64,000 bases of DNA from contig NZ_JASERT010000001.1 of assembly GCF_030027245.1 (NCBI RefSeq), positions 1,790,501 to 1,854,500 of the forward strand, read 5' to 3'. Source of the DNA: Asticcacaulis sp. EMRT-3 (GTDB lineage Bacteria; Pseudomonadota; Alphaproteobacteria; Caulobacterales; Caulobacteraceae). Made by a program: the position numbers and the translations under genes. The notes under the pieces are model-generated. The model did no database searches. It worked only from the letters and a program-made list of their open reading frames with translations, and was not told the DNA's origin. This document shows positions 41,973 through 49,866 of this stretch, piece by piece; the stretch's first letter is position 1; each line of letters begins with the position of its first letter.

Positions 41973-42620
41973 TTAATGAGCCGCCGCCGCAGAGGTGGCC
42001 TTGCCCGAGTCGCTGGCCGAAGCTTTCGCCCCCGCCGCACCGGCTGCGGAAGCCGCTGGCGCAGGTGCCGCTGCGGGCGGAATCGGATAGGTCGAAGAGC
42101 CCTGAGAACGTAAGTAAGCGATCAGATTGATGCGCTCGTCGATCTTTTTGTCGCCGGGGAAGGTCATCTTGGTGCCCTTGACCACCTTGGCGGGCGCGTC
42201 GATGAATTTGTACAGGGCGTCATAGGTCCAGTTGGGGCTGTCCTTGGCGTGGGCCTTCATGGCGTCGGAATAGTCAAAGCCGGGATGCGAGGCGGTGGGG
42301 CGGCCCACCACGCCCCACAGGTTCGGCCCGGTCATATTGGGGCCGCCCTGAATATTGTCGTGACAGGCCTGACACTTGGTGAAGACCTTCTGGCCCGCCG
42401 CCAGATCAGCGGTCGGCAGCACCGTGCCCCAATCGGGCGGCGTATCGACAGGCGCAGCCGTGCCCGTATCACTGGATTCGGCTACCGCGATGGCATAACC
42501 GGGCTTTTCCGGTGCCTTATGCTCGTAAATATAGCTTGAGCCGATCTTCACCACCATAATGACCAGACCGGTTGCCAGGACTGCGCCCAGGATTTTGTTT
42601 GTTTGCAGGTCGCCGCTCAT
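41973..42620 (-). CDS. Membrane-anchored cytochrome c (CycM-like)
   Basis: A 215-residue class I cytochrome c with an uncleaved N-terminal membrane anchor (about residues 9-25), haem motif CQACH at 83-87, GPNLWGVVGRPTASHPGF, and axial Met in GTKMTFPG. The C-terminus is a low-complexity Ala/Pro/Ser tail. This layout is like the alphaproteobacterial cytochrome c552/CycM that links the bc1 complex to the oxidase. Separated from pheA by a 305-base divergent region. Confidence 0.9.
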   Translation of the reverse strand: MSGDLQTNKILGAVLATGLVIMVVKIGSSYIYEHKAPEKPGYAIAVAESSDTGTAAPVDTPPDWGTVLPTADLAAGQKVFTKCQACHDNIQGGPNMTGPNLWGVVGRPTASHPGFDYSDAMKAHAKDSPNWTYDALYKFIDAPAKVVKGTKMTFPGDKKIDERINLIAYLRSQGSSTYPIPPAAAPAPAASAAGAAGAKASASDSGKATSAAAAH

Positions 42621-42925
42621 ATGCCCAGTTACCCTATTGATTCCTCTTGACGCCGAACTTTAGGCCCGTGGTTACGGCTGTCAACAGCCGCTCCAGAGGC
42701 AGGCGCTTTCCCTGTCTTATGTCTGGCTCTGTGCCACGCCATCGGCCAGGACGCAAGCCGACTTTTGACAGGTGCGGGCAAAAGTGGCGCAAACGTGGCA
42801 AATCGTCGCAGGCGGGCCGGGTTGATTTTTGTCATTGGCCCTTGCGTCTCTGCAAGCCGGGCCCTTGCCAAATGCGCCCGCATCTGGGAAAGGCTTGGGC
42901 CTGTCTTTTCGCAAGGCTCCGACCG
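42621..42925. other. Divergent region between cytochrome c and pheA genes
   Basis: A 305-base gap without supported gene, repeat element or terminator. It must contain the promoters of both genes. Open frames that cross it are not protein-like. Confidence 0.4.
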
Positions 42926-43780
42926 ATGACCACAGACCGCAAAATCGCTTATCAGGGCGAACCCGGCGCCTTCAGCCATCAGGCGGCGCGACGCTGGTTC
43001 GGCGATTACACGCCCGTGCCCTTCCCCACCTTCGAGGCGGCCTTTGCTGCCGTCACGGCGGGCGAGTGCGATCTGGGCATGATGCCGGTCGAAAACTCGG
43101 TGGCGGGCCGGGTATCGGACGTGCATCACCTTCTGCCCCGTTCGGGCCTGAAAATCATCGGCGAACGCTTCTTAGCCATCGAAATGATGCTGATGGCCGT
43201 GCCGGAAACGAAGCTGGAAAATATCCGCGTCGCCGCCTCGCACGCTATGGCCCTGCTGCAATGCCGGAAAGCTCTGCGCGAAATGCACATCACCGCCGAA
43301 GTGTTCCACGATACGGCGGGCGCGGCCCGCGCCCTGGCTGAAACGCGCGAACCCGACCGCGCCGCCATCGCGCCGGAAGTGGCCGCCGAGCTTTACGGGC
43401 TGAAGATCCTGCGCCGCAATATGGAAGATGCGCGCGACAACACCACCCGCTTTCTGGTGCTGACCGCAACGGACAAGGTGACCCCGCCTGAGGATGGCGA
43501 GTGCATGACCAGCTTTGTGTTCCGCGTCAAAAACGTGCCCGCCGCGCTTTATAAGGCGCTGGGCGGCTTCGCCACCAATGGCGTCAACATGACCAAGCTC
43601 GAATCCTATATCGAGAATGGCCGCTTCGCCTCGACCATGTTTTATTGCGATGTGGTGGGTCGTCCCGACGATGCGCCCTTGAAGCGCGCCCTCGAAGAAC
43701 TGCATTTCTACGCCGTCGATGTTGAAATGCTCGGCACCTATGCGATAGATCCGTTCCGCCACAGCGCAGGCCAGTTATGA
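42926..43780 (+). CDS. pheA: Prephenate dehydratase
   Basis: A 284-residue enzyme from ATG 42926 (MTTDRKIAYQGEPGAFSHQA). Catalytic domain: YQGEPGAFSHQAARRWF, VENSVAGRVSDVHHLLP, the Thr/Phe motif DNTTRFLVL, then a C-terminal ACT domain (FVFRVKNVPAALYKALGGFATNGVNMTKLES) for phenylalanine feedback. Converts prephenate to phenylpyruvate. No chorismate mutase domain, as usual in alphaproteobacteria. Confidence 0.95.
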   Translation: MTTDRKIAYQGEPGAFSHQAARRWFGDYTPVPFPTFEAAFAAVTAGECDLGMMPVENSVAGRVSDVHHLLPRSGLKIIGERFLAIEMMLMAVPETKLENIRVAASHAMALLQCRKALREMHITAEVFHDTAGAARALAETREPDRAAIAPEVAAELYGLKILRRNMEDARDNTTRFLVLTATDKVTPPEDGECMTSFVFRVKNVPAALYKALGGFATNGVNMTKLESYIENGRFASTMFYCDVVGRPDDAPLKRALEELHFYAVDVEMLGTYAIDPFRHSAGQL

Positions 43781-43980
43781 GCGATACCCGCATCGAGGCG
43801 CTGGAAGAGATCGTCGCCCATCAGCAAAAAACCATCGACGAACTGTCTGAACAACTGAACGCGCAATGGAAGGCGCTCGACGCCATGCGCCGTTCGCTCG
43901 AACGCTTAGGCGAACATCTGACCGGCCTCGAAGACCGCACCGCCGAGGCCGCGCCGGTGACGAAGCCGCCGCATTATTAA
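43777..43980 (+). CDS. slyX: SlyX family protein
   Basis: A 67-residue coiled-coil protein (MSDTRIEALEEIVAHQQKTI, DELSEQLNAQW, LEDRTAEAAPVTKPPHY). The PPHY ending and heptad pattern are SlyX marks. Function unclear in the family. ATGA overlap with pheA. Confidence 0.9.
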   Translation: MSDTRIEALEEIVAHQQKTIDELSEQLNAQWKALDAMRRSLERLGEHLTGLEDRTAEAAPVTKPPHY

Positions 43981-44003
43981 AGACCGGCCTAAGCAAGGGA
44001 AGA

Positions 44004-44133
44004 TTCCCCCTTCCGTCATCGCCTCCGGCGCTGACACCTTCCCCGTAAACGGGGAAGGATGAGAACATTCCCCGACTATCCTTCCCCGTTTACGGGGAAG
44101 GTGGCGCGGCTTGTCCGCGACAAAGGGGGAATA
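44004..44133. repeat. R2 repeat, double inverted unit
   Basis: Two facing units: CCCCCTTCCGTC..CACCTTCCCCGTAAACGGGG and CCTTCCCCGTTTACGGGGAAGGTGGC..AAAGGGGGAAT. This copy uses CCTTCCCC in place of CCTCCCC. Confidence 0.75.
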
Positions 44134-44140
44134 CGGACCT

Positions 44141-44255
44141 TAGAGCGGTTTGCATTCTGATTGAATCGGTCAAAGGAATGCAACCCGCTCTACATTTTGC
44201 GTTTTCCGCATCTCGCATTGAATTTGTAAGTCAAATTAAATGCTCGTTGCTCTAG
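44141..44255 (-). repeat. R1 dispersed repeat, copy C
   Basis: Minus-strand copy, beginning TAGAGCAACGAGCA on that strand. It lies 20 bases beyond the stop codon of the VOC-family gene, in the same orientation relative to the gene as copies A, B and D, but here it does not provide the stop codon. Confidence 0.88.
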
Positions 44256-44275
44256 CATCGCTTCCATGTTCGGCG

Positions 44276-44752
44276 TCAGCCCCTGACCGCCGCCTCGATT
44301 TTGGCAATGTCGATCCTGCCCATCTCCATCATGGCCGCAAAGGCGCGTTTGGCGACATCGCCGCCCTCAGCCATCGCGTCGGTCAGAACGCGCGGCGTGA
44401 TCTGCCATGACACACCCCACTTATCCTGACACCAGCCGCAGGCGCTTTCCGTGCCGCCATGACCGACAATAGCGTCCCAGTAGCGGTCGGTTTCTTCCTG
44501 CGTATCGGTGGCGATCTGGAACGAAAAGGCCTGCGACTGCCTGAAGGCGTCACCGCCATTCAGGCCAAGGCAGGGTATGCCGCAGACGGTGAATTCGACC
44601 GTCAGCACCTGGCCTGCCTGGCCGCCCGGATAATCGGACGGGGCGCGGTGCACGGCGGTCACTTCGCTGTCGGGAAAGGTGTCGGCATAGAATCGCGCGG
44701 CATTTTCGGCATCGTGGCTGTACCACAGGCAGATCGTGTTTTTGGCGGTCAT
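44276..44752 (-). CDS. VOC-family protein (PhnB-like)
   Basis: A 158-residue vicinal-oxygen-chelate/PhnB-type protein. Marks: ICLWYSHDAENAARFYADTF, VEFTVCGIPCLGLNGG, FSFQIATDTQEETDRYWDAI, WGVSWQITPRVL. No catalytic activity known for most members. Followed by R1 copy C. Confidence 0.88.
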   Translation of the reverse strand: MTAKNTICLWYSHDAENAARFYADTFPDSEVTAVHRAPSDYPGGQAGQVLTVEFTVCGIPCLGLNGGDAFRQSQAFSFQIATDTQEETDRYWDAIVGHGGTESACGWCQDKWGVSWQITPRVLTDAMAEGGDVAKRAFAAMMEMGRIDIAKIEAAVRG

Positions 44753-44782
44753 GGTGCGTTTCCCTTCTGTTGTGCAGGGAGT

Positions 44783-45304
44783 TTACTGCACTTCCTTGAA
44801 AACCGCATCCACCGTTTCCGGCACGATGGGGCCGGTGATCTTGTCGGTGATCGTGCCATCGGGGGCGACGATAAAGGTTTCCGGCACGCCCGAAATGCCG
44901 AGGCCGAGGGCCATGTCGCCATTCGGATCGGTCAGGGTTTTAATGTAGGGATCATCATGCTGGGCCAGAAAATTGAGCGTGTTCTGCGGCTCGTCCTTCC
45001 AGGCCACGCCGATAATCGTCACGCCCTTTGATTTCAGCGCCATCAGTTGCGGATTTTCGGCCATGCACGGCACACACCATGAGGCAAACACATTGACCAG
45101 AACCGGCTTGGTGCGGCCGACAAGCAGGCTTTTCAGATCGGATGGCGGGCCACCCTGCACATCATTGAGCACCACGGCGGGCACCGATTTGCCGACCATA
45201 GCGCGCGGCTCATACTGCGCTTTTTTATGGAAATTGTACCAGCCCAGTATGGCCAGCAGGATCACGAACAGGATCAGCGGCAGCGAAAACAGCAGGCGCT
45301 TCAT
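44783..45304 (-). CDS. ccmG: Thiol:disulfide interchange protein CcmG/DsbE
   Basis: A 173-residue thioredoxin-like protein anchored by an N-terminal membrane segment (about residues 5-22). Active site WCVPC in FASWCVPCMAE (about residue 78); GVPETFIV holds the cis-proline. It reduces apocytochrome cysteines before haem attachment. Its ATG overlaps the ccmD stop codon. Confidence 0.94.
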   Translation of the reverse strand: MKRLLFSLPLILFVILLAILGWYNFHKKAQYEPRAMVGKSVPAVVLNDVQGGPPSDLKSLLVGRTKPVLVNVFASWCVPCMAENPQLMALKSKGVTIIGVAWKDEPQNTLNFLAQHDDPYIKTLTDPNGDMALGLGISGVPETFIVAPDGTITDKITGPIVPETVDAVFKEVQ

Positions 45305-45465
45305 CTCTTATCCTCCACCGCCGCCTGCAAGGCTTCGAGCTTTTTACGTCTTTGCCTTTGCGTGCGCAGCGAGATGAGGATCAGCGCGGCGATGGCCACA
45401 AAACTGACGCCATAGGCGCCCCAGACGAACAGCGCATACTTGCCCATGTCGAGATCGAGCGTCAT
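45301..45465 (-). CDS. ccmD: Haem exporter protein CcmD
   Basis: A 54-residue protein that is easily missed: MTLDLDMGKYALFVWGAYGV, one membrane helix, then a basic tail (RTQRQRRKKLEAL). This is the standard CcmD form. It sits 26 bases after ccmC and overlaps ccmG by ATGA. Confidence 0.88.
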   Translation of the reverse strand: MTLDLDMGKYALFVWGAYGVSFVAIAALILISLRTQRQRRKKLEALQAAVEDKR

Positions 45466-45491
45466 GGCGTTTTCCCTCAGTTAAAGCCCGG

Positions 45492-46193
45492 TCAGTTAAA
45501 ACTCAGGCGGGCGCGTAAAGACCGGTAGCGGCGTTCCAGAATCTCCGAATCGATCCGTACCAGAAACAGCCAGGCGAACAACAGGTGCCAGGCCGCCACC
45601 ATCACGAACAGCGGCCACAGGATAGCGCCCGTCGTCTCGATGCGGTTGCCCTGATGCAGGCCATTCCACCACAGTACCGAAAAATGAATGATCGGCAGAT
45701 TGACCAGTCCGACCAGCGCCAGAATCGCACTCATGCGCGCCGCTTTCGTCTCGTCCTCAATCGCACCCTGCAAGGCGATATAGGCGATGTAAAACAGGAA
45801 AAGCACCAGTTCAGAGGTCATGCGTCCGTCCCATTGCCAGGGCGTGCCCCACATCGGCCAGCCCCACAGAGCGCCGGTGATCAGGGCCAGACCGGTGAAG
45901 ACCGCGCCAATCGGCGCCATGGCGCGGGCGGCGGCATCGGCCAGGGCATGGCGGAAGATCAGGCCGAAAAACGACGCCACCCCCATCGCGGCATAGACGC
46001 TCAAACCCATCCATGCCGACGGCACATGGATATACATGATGCGCACCGTATTGCCCTGCTGGTAATCCTGCGGCGAGGCGAAGGCGAGAAACAGCCCCCA
46101 CACCATGACGATGGCGGTCAGGCCCGCCAGCCACGGCCGCAAGGGGCGGGTGACACGGGTAAAACGTTCCGGATTGGCCAGAAAATTGATCAT
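45492..46193 (-). CDS. ccmC: Haem exporter protein CcmC
   Basis: A 233-residue protein with six membrane helices and the tryptophan-rich haem-handling motif WGMPMWGTPWQWDGRMTSEL-like segment (here WGWPMWGTPWQWD), with conserved His in HVPSAWM and HFSVLWWN. It transfers haem to CcmE. The usual upstream ccmA and ccmB are not present in the window. Confidence 0.95.
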   Translation of the reverse strand: MINFLANPERFTRVTRPLRPWLAGLTAIVMVWGLFLAFASPQDYQQGNTVRIMYIHVPSAWMGLSVYAAMGVASFFGLIFRHALADAAARAMAPIGAVFTGLALITGALWGWPMWGTPWQWDGRMTSELVLFLFYIAYIALQGAIEDETKAARMSAILALVGLVNLPIIHFSVLWWNGLHQGNRIETTGAILWPLFVMVAAWHLLFAWLFLVRIDSEILERRYRSLRARLSFN

Positions 46194-46306
46194 GCCTCAG
46201 GTGATAAGGGCTTTGGCGAAACGGAGCAAGCGCTTGATATAGCCGTTAACGGAATCCTTGCCGCTTGTCCTTATGATGGCGGCAGGGCTTACGGGAGGAC
46301 TCCATA

Positions 46307-46594
46307 GTGCTGCTGGCATCTCTTGTCTCAGGTACTCTGTTTTGCGTCACCTTCACCATCTATTATGCGGGCCTGCGCGCAGGCTGGCGCTGGACGGCAT
46401 GGCCCGTTGCGGCCCTGTTTGCCTCGGCGGGATTTTTGATCCAGTATCTGGGATCAGGCCTCATCAATACGGCATGGCGGCTTGATAGCCTGATCCTGCT
46501 GATGGTGGTGATCAGCCTGCCGGTGCGTCACCGCTTCGGCCCGCAACGCGGCGGCCACTCCGTCTATCGCCAGCACAGGCTGAAACGGCGTTAA
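46307..46594 (+). CDS. Small membrane protein, unknown function
   Basis: A 95-residue protein starting at GTG 46307, supported by GGGAGG upstream. Two or three hydrophobic segments (LLASLVSGTLFCVTFTIYYA, WPVAALFASAGFLIQYL, LDSLILLMVVISL) and a basic C-terminus (HRFGPQRGGHSVYRQHRLKR). Family not recognised. Confidence 0.6.
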   Translation: MLLASLVSGTLFCVTFTIYYAGLRAGWRWTAWPVAALFASAGFLIQYLGSGLINTAWRLDSLILLMVVISLPVRHRFGPQRGGHSVYRQHRLKRR

Positions 46595-46607
46595 AGCCGG
46601 GCCGTGC

Positions 46608-47276
46608 TTAAGCGGCCTCGGCCCGCAGCCCGGCTATGACCAGTTTAATCTGGGTCAGCATGTTGGTGTGCAGAGTTTCAACATCGAAGCCGCCGGTTTC
46701 CGAGCCGTTCTGGAAAACACGGCGCATATTGGCAAAACACAAATCTTCGAGAATTTCCGAAGCACAATCAAGCGGCGCACCCTGCGGCAGTTCGCCCGCG
46801 CCCTGCGCCGCTTTTAACGTATCAAACAGGGCCAGCCGCACCAGATCGCTCAGCCGCGCCACCTCGTTGAGCGAGGCCTGACCGGCGCTCCATTTCATGA
46901 CGAAGGCCGACAGGATCAGACGGGCATTGGCTTCAGCGGTTTCATAACCGCGCATCAACTGGCGGTGCAGACGCTCGACCAGCGGCAGGCTTTCATCATA
47001 GGCATCGCGGATAACCCGGATGACGCGGGCGTTTTCAGCTTCGACGACCGTAATGAAAATCTCGTTCTTGTCGGTAAAATTGGCGAACAGGGCTCCTGTG
47101 GAGAGGTCGGCGGCACTGGCTATGTCGCGTAAAGTCGCCGCTTCAAAGCCGCGTTCACGAAAAAGCTGAGTGGCGGAGTCGAGAATTTTCAGGCGGTTGC
47201 GCTCTTTTGACCTGGCGCGGGCTCCTGACGGCACGGGGGACTCCTGGACGGGGGATACTGAACTGGGATCAAACAT
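46608..47276 (-). CDS. TetR-family transcriptional regulator
   Basis: A 222-residue repressor from ATG 47274-47276. The N-terminal HTH (about residues 30-70) reads RLKILDSATQLFRERGFEAATLRDIASAADLSTGALFANFTDKNEIF in short pieces and fits TetR well (GFEAATLRDIA, GALFANF). The C-terminal ligand domain is not classifiable. Its target is not obvious from neighbours. Confidence 0.92.
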   Translation of the reverse strand: MFDPSSVSPVQESPVPSGARARSKERNRLKILDSATQLFRERGFEAATLRDIASAADLSTGALFANFTDKNEIFITVVEAENARVIRVIRDAYDESLPLVERLHRQLMRGYETAEANARLILSAFVMKWSAGQASLNEVARLSDLVRLALFDTLKAAQGAGELPQGAPLDCASEILEDLCFANMRRVFQNGSETGGFDVETLHTNMLTQIKLVIAGLRAEAA

Positions 47277-47482
47277 CGGTACGCTCACACACAAAAGATG
47301 ACCTAAACGTAAGCTTAGCCCCCCGGAAGCTCCCTACTTAGTATGAGGAAAATTGCAATTCAATGAACCGGCCAGTTTTATTTTTTGCGTTGCGAAAAAC
47401 TACTCAGGCCGGTGGTTGAGAAACTCAACGCGCCGGACGGATTTTATCTCGACATTTTCCGGCAAAAGAGGGAAGTTGCGCC

Positions 47483-47686
47483 ATGAGCCTTGTTCTTTTC
47501 ATTCTGGCCGTCATCGCCATGCTGGCGGTACTGGTCGTTCTGGGTGCCGGTTTTTACAGCCTGGCGCGCGGCGGTGAGTTTCGCAGAAACTGGTCGAACA
47601 AGCTGATGCGTCTGCGCATCCTGTTTCAGTTTATCGCCCTGTGCCTGCTGGTGGCCACGGCCTGGGCCTTCCATAAGGGCCTCTGA
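47483..47686 (+). CDS. HIG1-domain small membrane protein
   Basis: A 67-residue protein with two membrane helices and a basic loop, NKLMRLRILFQ, that fits the HIG1 motif (X3-R-X-R-X3-Q). Related proteins (Rcf1/HIG1) associate with cytochrome oxidase. It is next to the cobalamin adenosyltransferase gene, eight bases apart, an arrangement often seen in alphaproteobacteria. Confidence 0.85.
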   Translation: MSLVLFILAVIAMLAVLVVLGAGFYSLARGGEFRRNWSNKLMRLRILFQFIALCLLVATAWAFHKGL

Positions 47687-47694
47687 CGCAACGG

Positions 47695-48258
47695 ATGGTC
47701 AAGCTCAACCGCATCTATACGCGCACCGGCGACGATGGCACGACCGGTCTGGCCGATGGCACCCGGCGCGCCAAGGATGACCCGCGCATCATCGCCATCG
47801 GCAGCGTCGATGAAACCAATGCGGCGCTCGGTCTGGTGCGTTTATACAGCGATACGGACGGGCTCGACGCCCTGCTGGCGCGTTTGCAAAACGACCTGTT
47901 CGATCTCGGCGCCGATCTGGCCACCCCTTCTGATGAGATCAGTTGGAAGCCGCTGCGCATCCGGGCCGAACAGGTGACGGCGCTCGAAGAGGCGCTCGAT
48001 GCCTATAATGCCGATCTGGCCCCGCTCGATTCGTTCGTATTGCCCGCAGGCACGTCGCTCAGCGCCCACCTGCATCTGGCGCGTACCTGTGCGCGCCGCG
48101 CCGAACGCGATGCCGTCACCCTCAGCAAGATGGGGGACGAGGCGGTCAATCCTGAAGCGGTCAAATATCTGAACCGCCTGTCCGATCTTTTGTTCGTCCT
48201 GTCGCGTTATGCCAATGACAAGGGGCGCGGCGATGTCAAATGGGTGCCTTCGGCCTGA
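47695..48258 (+). CDS. Cob(I)alamin adenosyltransferase, PduO type
   Basis: A 187-residue ATP:corrinoid adenosyltransferase. N-terminal ATP loop MVKLNRIYTRTGDDGTTGLA, GSVDETNAALGLVR, FVLPAGTSLSAHLHLARTCARRAER and LNRLSDLLFVLSR near the end, all family marks. It makes adenosylcobalamin. Follows the HIG1 gene closely. Confidence 0.94.
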   Translation: MVKLNRIYTRTGDDGTTGLADGTRRAKDDPRIIAIGSVDETNAALGLVRLYSDTDGLDALLARLQNDLFDLGADLATPSDEISWKPLRIRAEQVTALEEALDAYNADLAPLDSFVLPAGTSLSAHLHLARTCARRAERDAVTLSKMGDEAVNPEAVKYLNRLSDLLFVLSRYANDKGRGDVKWVPSA

Positions 48259-48265
48259 GGGTCAA

Positions 48266-48769
48266 ATGACCATGGAAAAGAGAATGTTCGGAATAAAATC
48301 CGGCCTGAGCCTGGCCACCGTGGTTTGTATGGCGGCGCAGCTCACTGGCTGTCATGCCGCGCCAAAGGGTTCGCCCGCCACGACCTTTCGCATTGATCTC
48401 GCCATTCCGCAGGCGGATCGCAAAGCCATCCGTGACGCCGGAGAAAAAGTGACGGTCGATGTCTATTATTTCGGCACGCCCACCGCACAGCATCAGGGTG
48501 AGGCCGATCAGGCCGGACGCATCCGCCTCGGCGACGACCTGTTCGATGTCGGGCCCGATGCCCCCGGCCTGACGGTGAGCGGAGCCGGCATTGACCACAA
48601 GCTGTTAGGCCATGTCATCGACGAAATGCCGCATGTCATGATCAATGCCTATTCCACCGATAAGGCCGGCAGCGAAACGCACAGGATCGATTGTCATTAT
48701 TATTTCGGCACCATAGCCGAGGCGAAGGCACATCCGGCCGAGGTCAGTTGCGAGACGGGCACACCCTGA
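48266..48769 (+). CDS. Small lipoprotein, unknown function
   Basis: A 167-residue precursor (MTMEKRMFGIKSGLSLATVV; ATG 48272 is a possible alternative) with signal peptide and lipobox AQLTGC (Cys about residue 28). The mature part has FRIDLAIPQADRKAI, VDVYYFGTPTAQHQGEAD and a Cys pair (HRIDCHYYFG, VSCETG). Family not recognised. It begins eight bases after the adenosyltransferase gene. Confidence 0.65.
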   Translation: MTMEKRMFGIKSGLSLATVVCMAAQLTGCHAAPKGSPATTFRIDLAIPQADRKAIRDAGEKVTVDVYYFGTPTAQHQGEADQAGRIRLGDDLFDVGPDAPGLTVSGAGIDHKLLGHVIDEMPHVMINAYSTDKAGSETHRIDCHYYFGTIAEAKAHPAEVSCETGTP

Positions 48770-48797
48770 TGGCACACCCTGACGGGCAGCCCCCGCC

Positions 48798-49661
48798 TTA
48801 CAGGCGGCGGAAACCCGTCGGCTGACCGGCCCCGGCGGCGCTGATACGCGCTATGGCCGTGTGCAGCGGCTCAATCGCCACCTTCATATGGTGCGCATTG
48901 GCGTGGATGATGTGGCTGTCATCGACCATGATGGCGACGTGGCCCTTCCAGAAGACGAGATCGCCACGGCGCAGATTCTGCATGTTCTGGCCGGGTATCA
49001 GCGCCACGCCGAGGCTGGCCTGCATGTCGGAATCGCGCGGACAGCCATAGCCTGCGGCATAGAGCGCCTGTTGCAGCAGGCCCGAACAGTCGAGCCCGAT
49101 GCTTTCGCGTCCGCCCCACTGATAGGGGGCGTTGATATAGCTTTCGGCCACAGCGACGAAATCATCGGCGAAGCGCTCGAAATCGCTGAGATGGCTGTCG
49201 AACACCCAGCCCATATCGTTGATATAGGCAAAGCCGTTTTCATGGCGGCTGACCGAGACCAGCGCATTGAGGCTCAGGGCCTGCTGGATCGACGCCTTGA
49301 GATTGGGCGCGGCAAAGACATAGGTGCGCAAGGTGGCGACATAATGGGTCGGCAGATACCAGTCGCGGCGGAAGGCCGATACCGGCACATAGCCGACATA
49401 GCCATCGCGCAGGGCCTGACCCCAGTAATAGTCGTGTTTGCGCTCGATGATCTTGAAGCGTTCGCCGAGCAGCAACTGATCAAGCTGTTCGGCACCCGGT
49501 TCGGGCTGGGCCAGAACGGGTGCGGTGGCGGCGTAGCAGCTCAGGATTTCGCCCACGACATAGGTTTTGGCGCGGATCAGGCCTTCATGTGCCTGATCGG
49601 TCACGCCGTCCCTATAGGGCGTTGTCCGCTTGTCGAAGGGTTCATCGCTCATCTGCGTCAT
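48798..49661 (-). CDS. NlpC/P60-family hydrolase
   Basis: A 287-residue peptidase with an N-terminal SH3-like region (AQPEPGAEQLDQLLLGERFKI, YWGQALRDGYVGYVPVSAF) and a C-terminal NlpC/P60 domain: catalytic Cys in GLDCSGLLQ (about residue 180), GHVAIMVDDSHIIHANAHH with the catalytic His. Likely cleaves peptide cross-links of peptidoglycan, or is a dipeptidyl-type YkfC. No signal peptide is visible, so it may act in the cytoplasm on recycled peptides. Confidence 0.9.
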   Translation of the reverse strand: MTQMSDEPFDKRTTPYRDGVTDQAHEGLIRAKTYVVGEILSCYAATAPVLAQPEPGAEQLDQLLLGERFKIIERKHDYYWGQALRDGYVGYVPVSAFRRDWYLPTHYVATLRTYVFAAPNLKASIQQALSLNALVSVSRHENGFAYINDMGWVFDSHLSDFERFADDFVAVAESYINAPYQWGGRESIGLDCSGLLQQALYAAGYGCPRDSDMQASLGVALIPGQNMQNLRRGDLVFWKGHVAIMVDDSHIIHANAHHMKVAIEPLHTAIARISAAGAGQPTGFRRL

Positions 49662-49678
49662 AAAGCTTCTGCCTCGTC

Positions 49679-49780
49679 TAGAGCGCGTTTCGATCTGACG
49701 ACATCAGATCGGCGCTCTACGCCTTTGTTTACCGCGCATCTGGATCCAAAAAGTGCGTCACACTTTTTAGGATGCGCTCT
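49679..49780. repeat. R3 palindromic repeat with adjoining hairpin
   Basis: AGAGCGCGTTTCGATCTGAC..GATCGGCGCTCT forms one hairpin; CGCGCATCTGGATCCAAAAAGTGC..CACTTTTTAGGATGCGCTCT forms another (core R3, 49735-49780). It fills most of the gap between the NlpC and M17 genes. Confidence 0.8.
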
Positions 49781-49866
49781 CTACTCATGAAGACAGTCTA
49801 GCCGATGGATACAAAGGTCACGTTAACAGCCACGGTCAACAAGGTCTTTACGGAAAGAGGAAGGTA

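Noticed and set aside
48798-49661. Signal for export of the NlpC/P60 protein
   Set aside because: The N-terminus is polar and has no hydrophobic stretch, so secretion is not supported.
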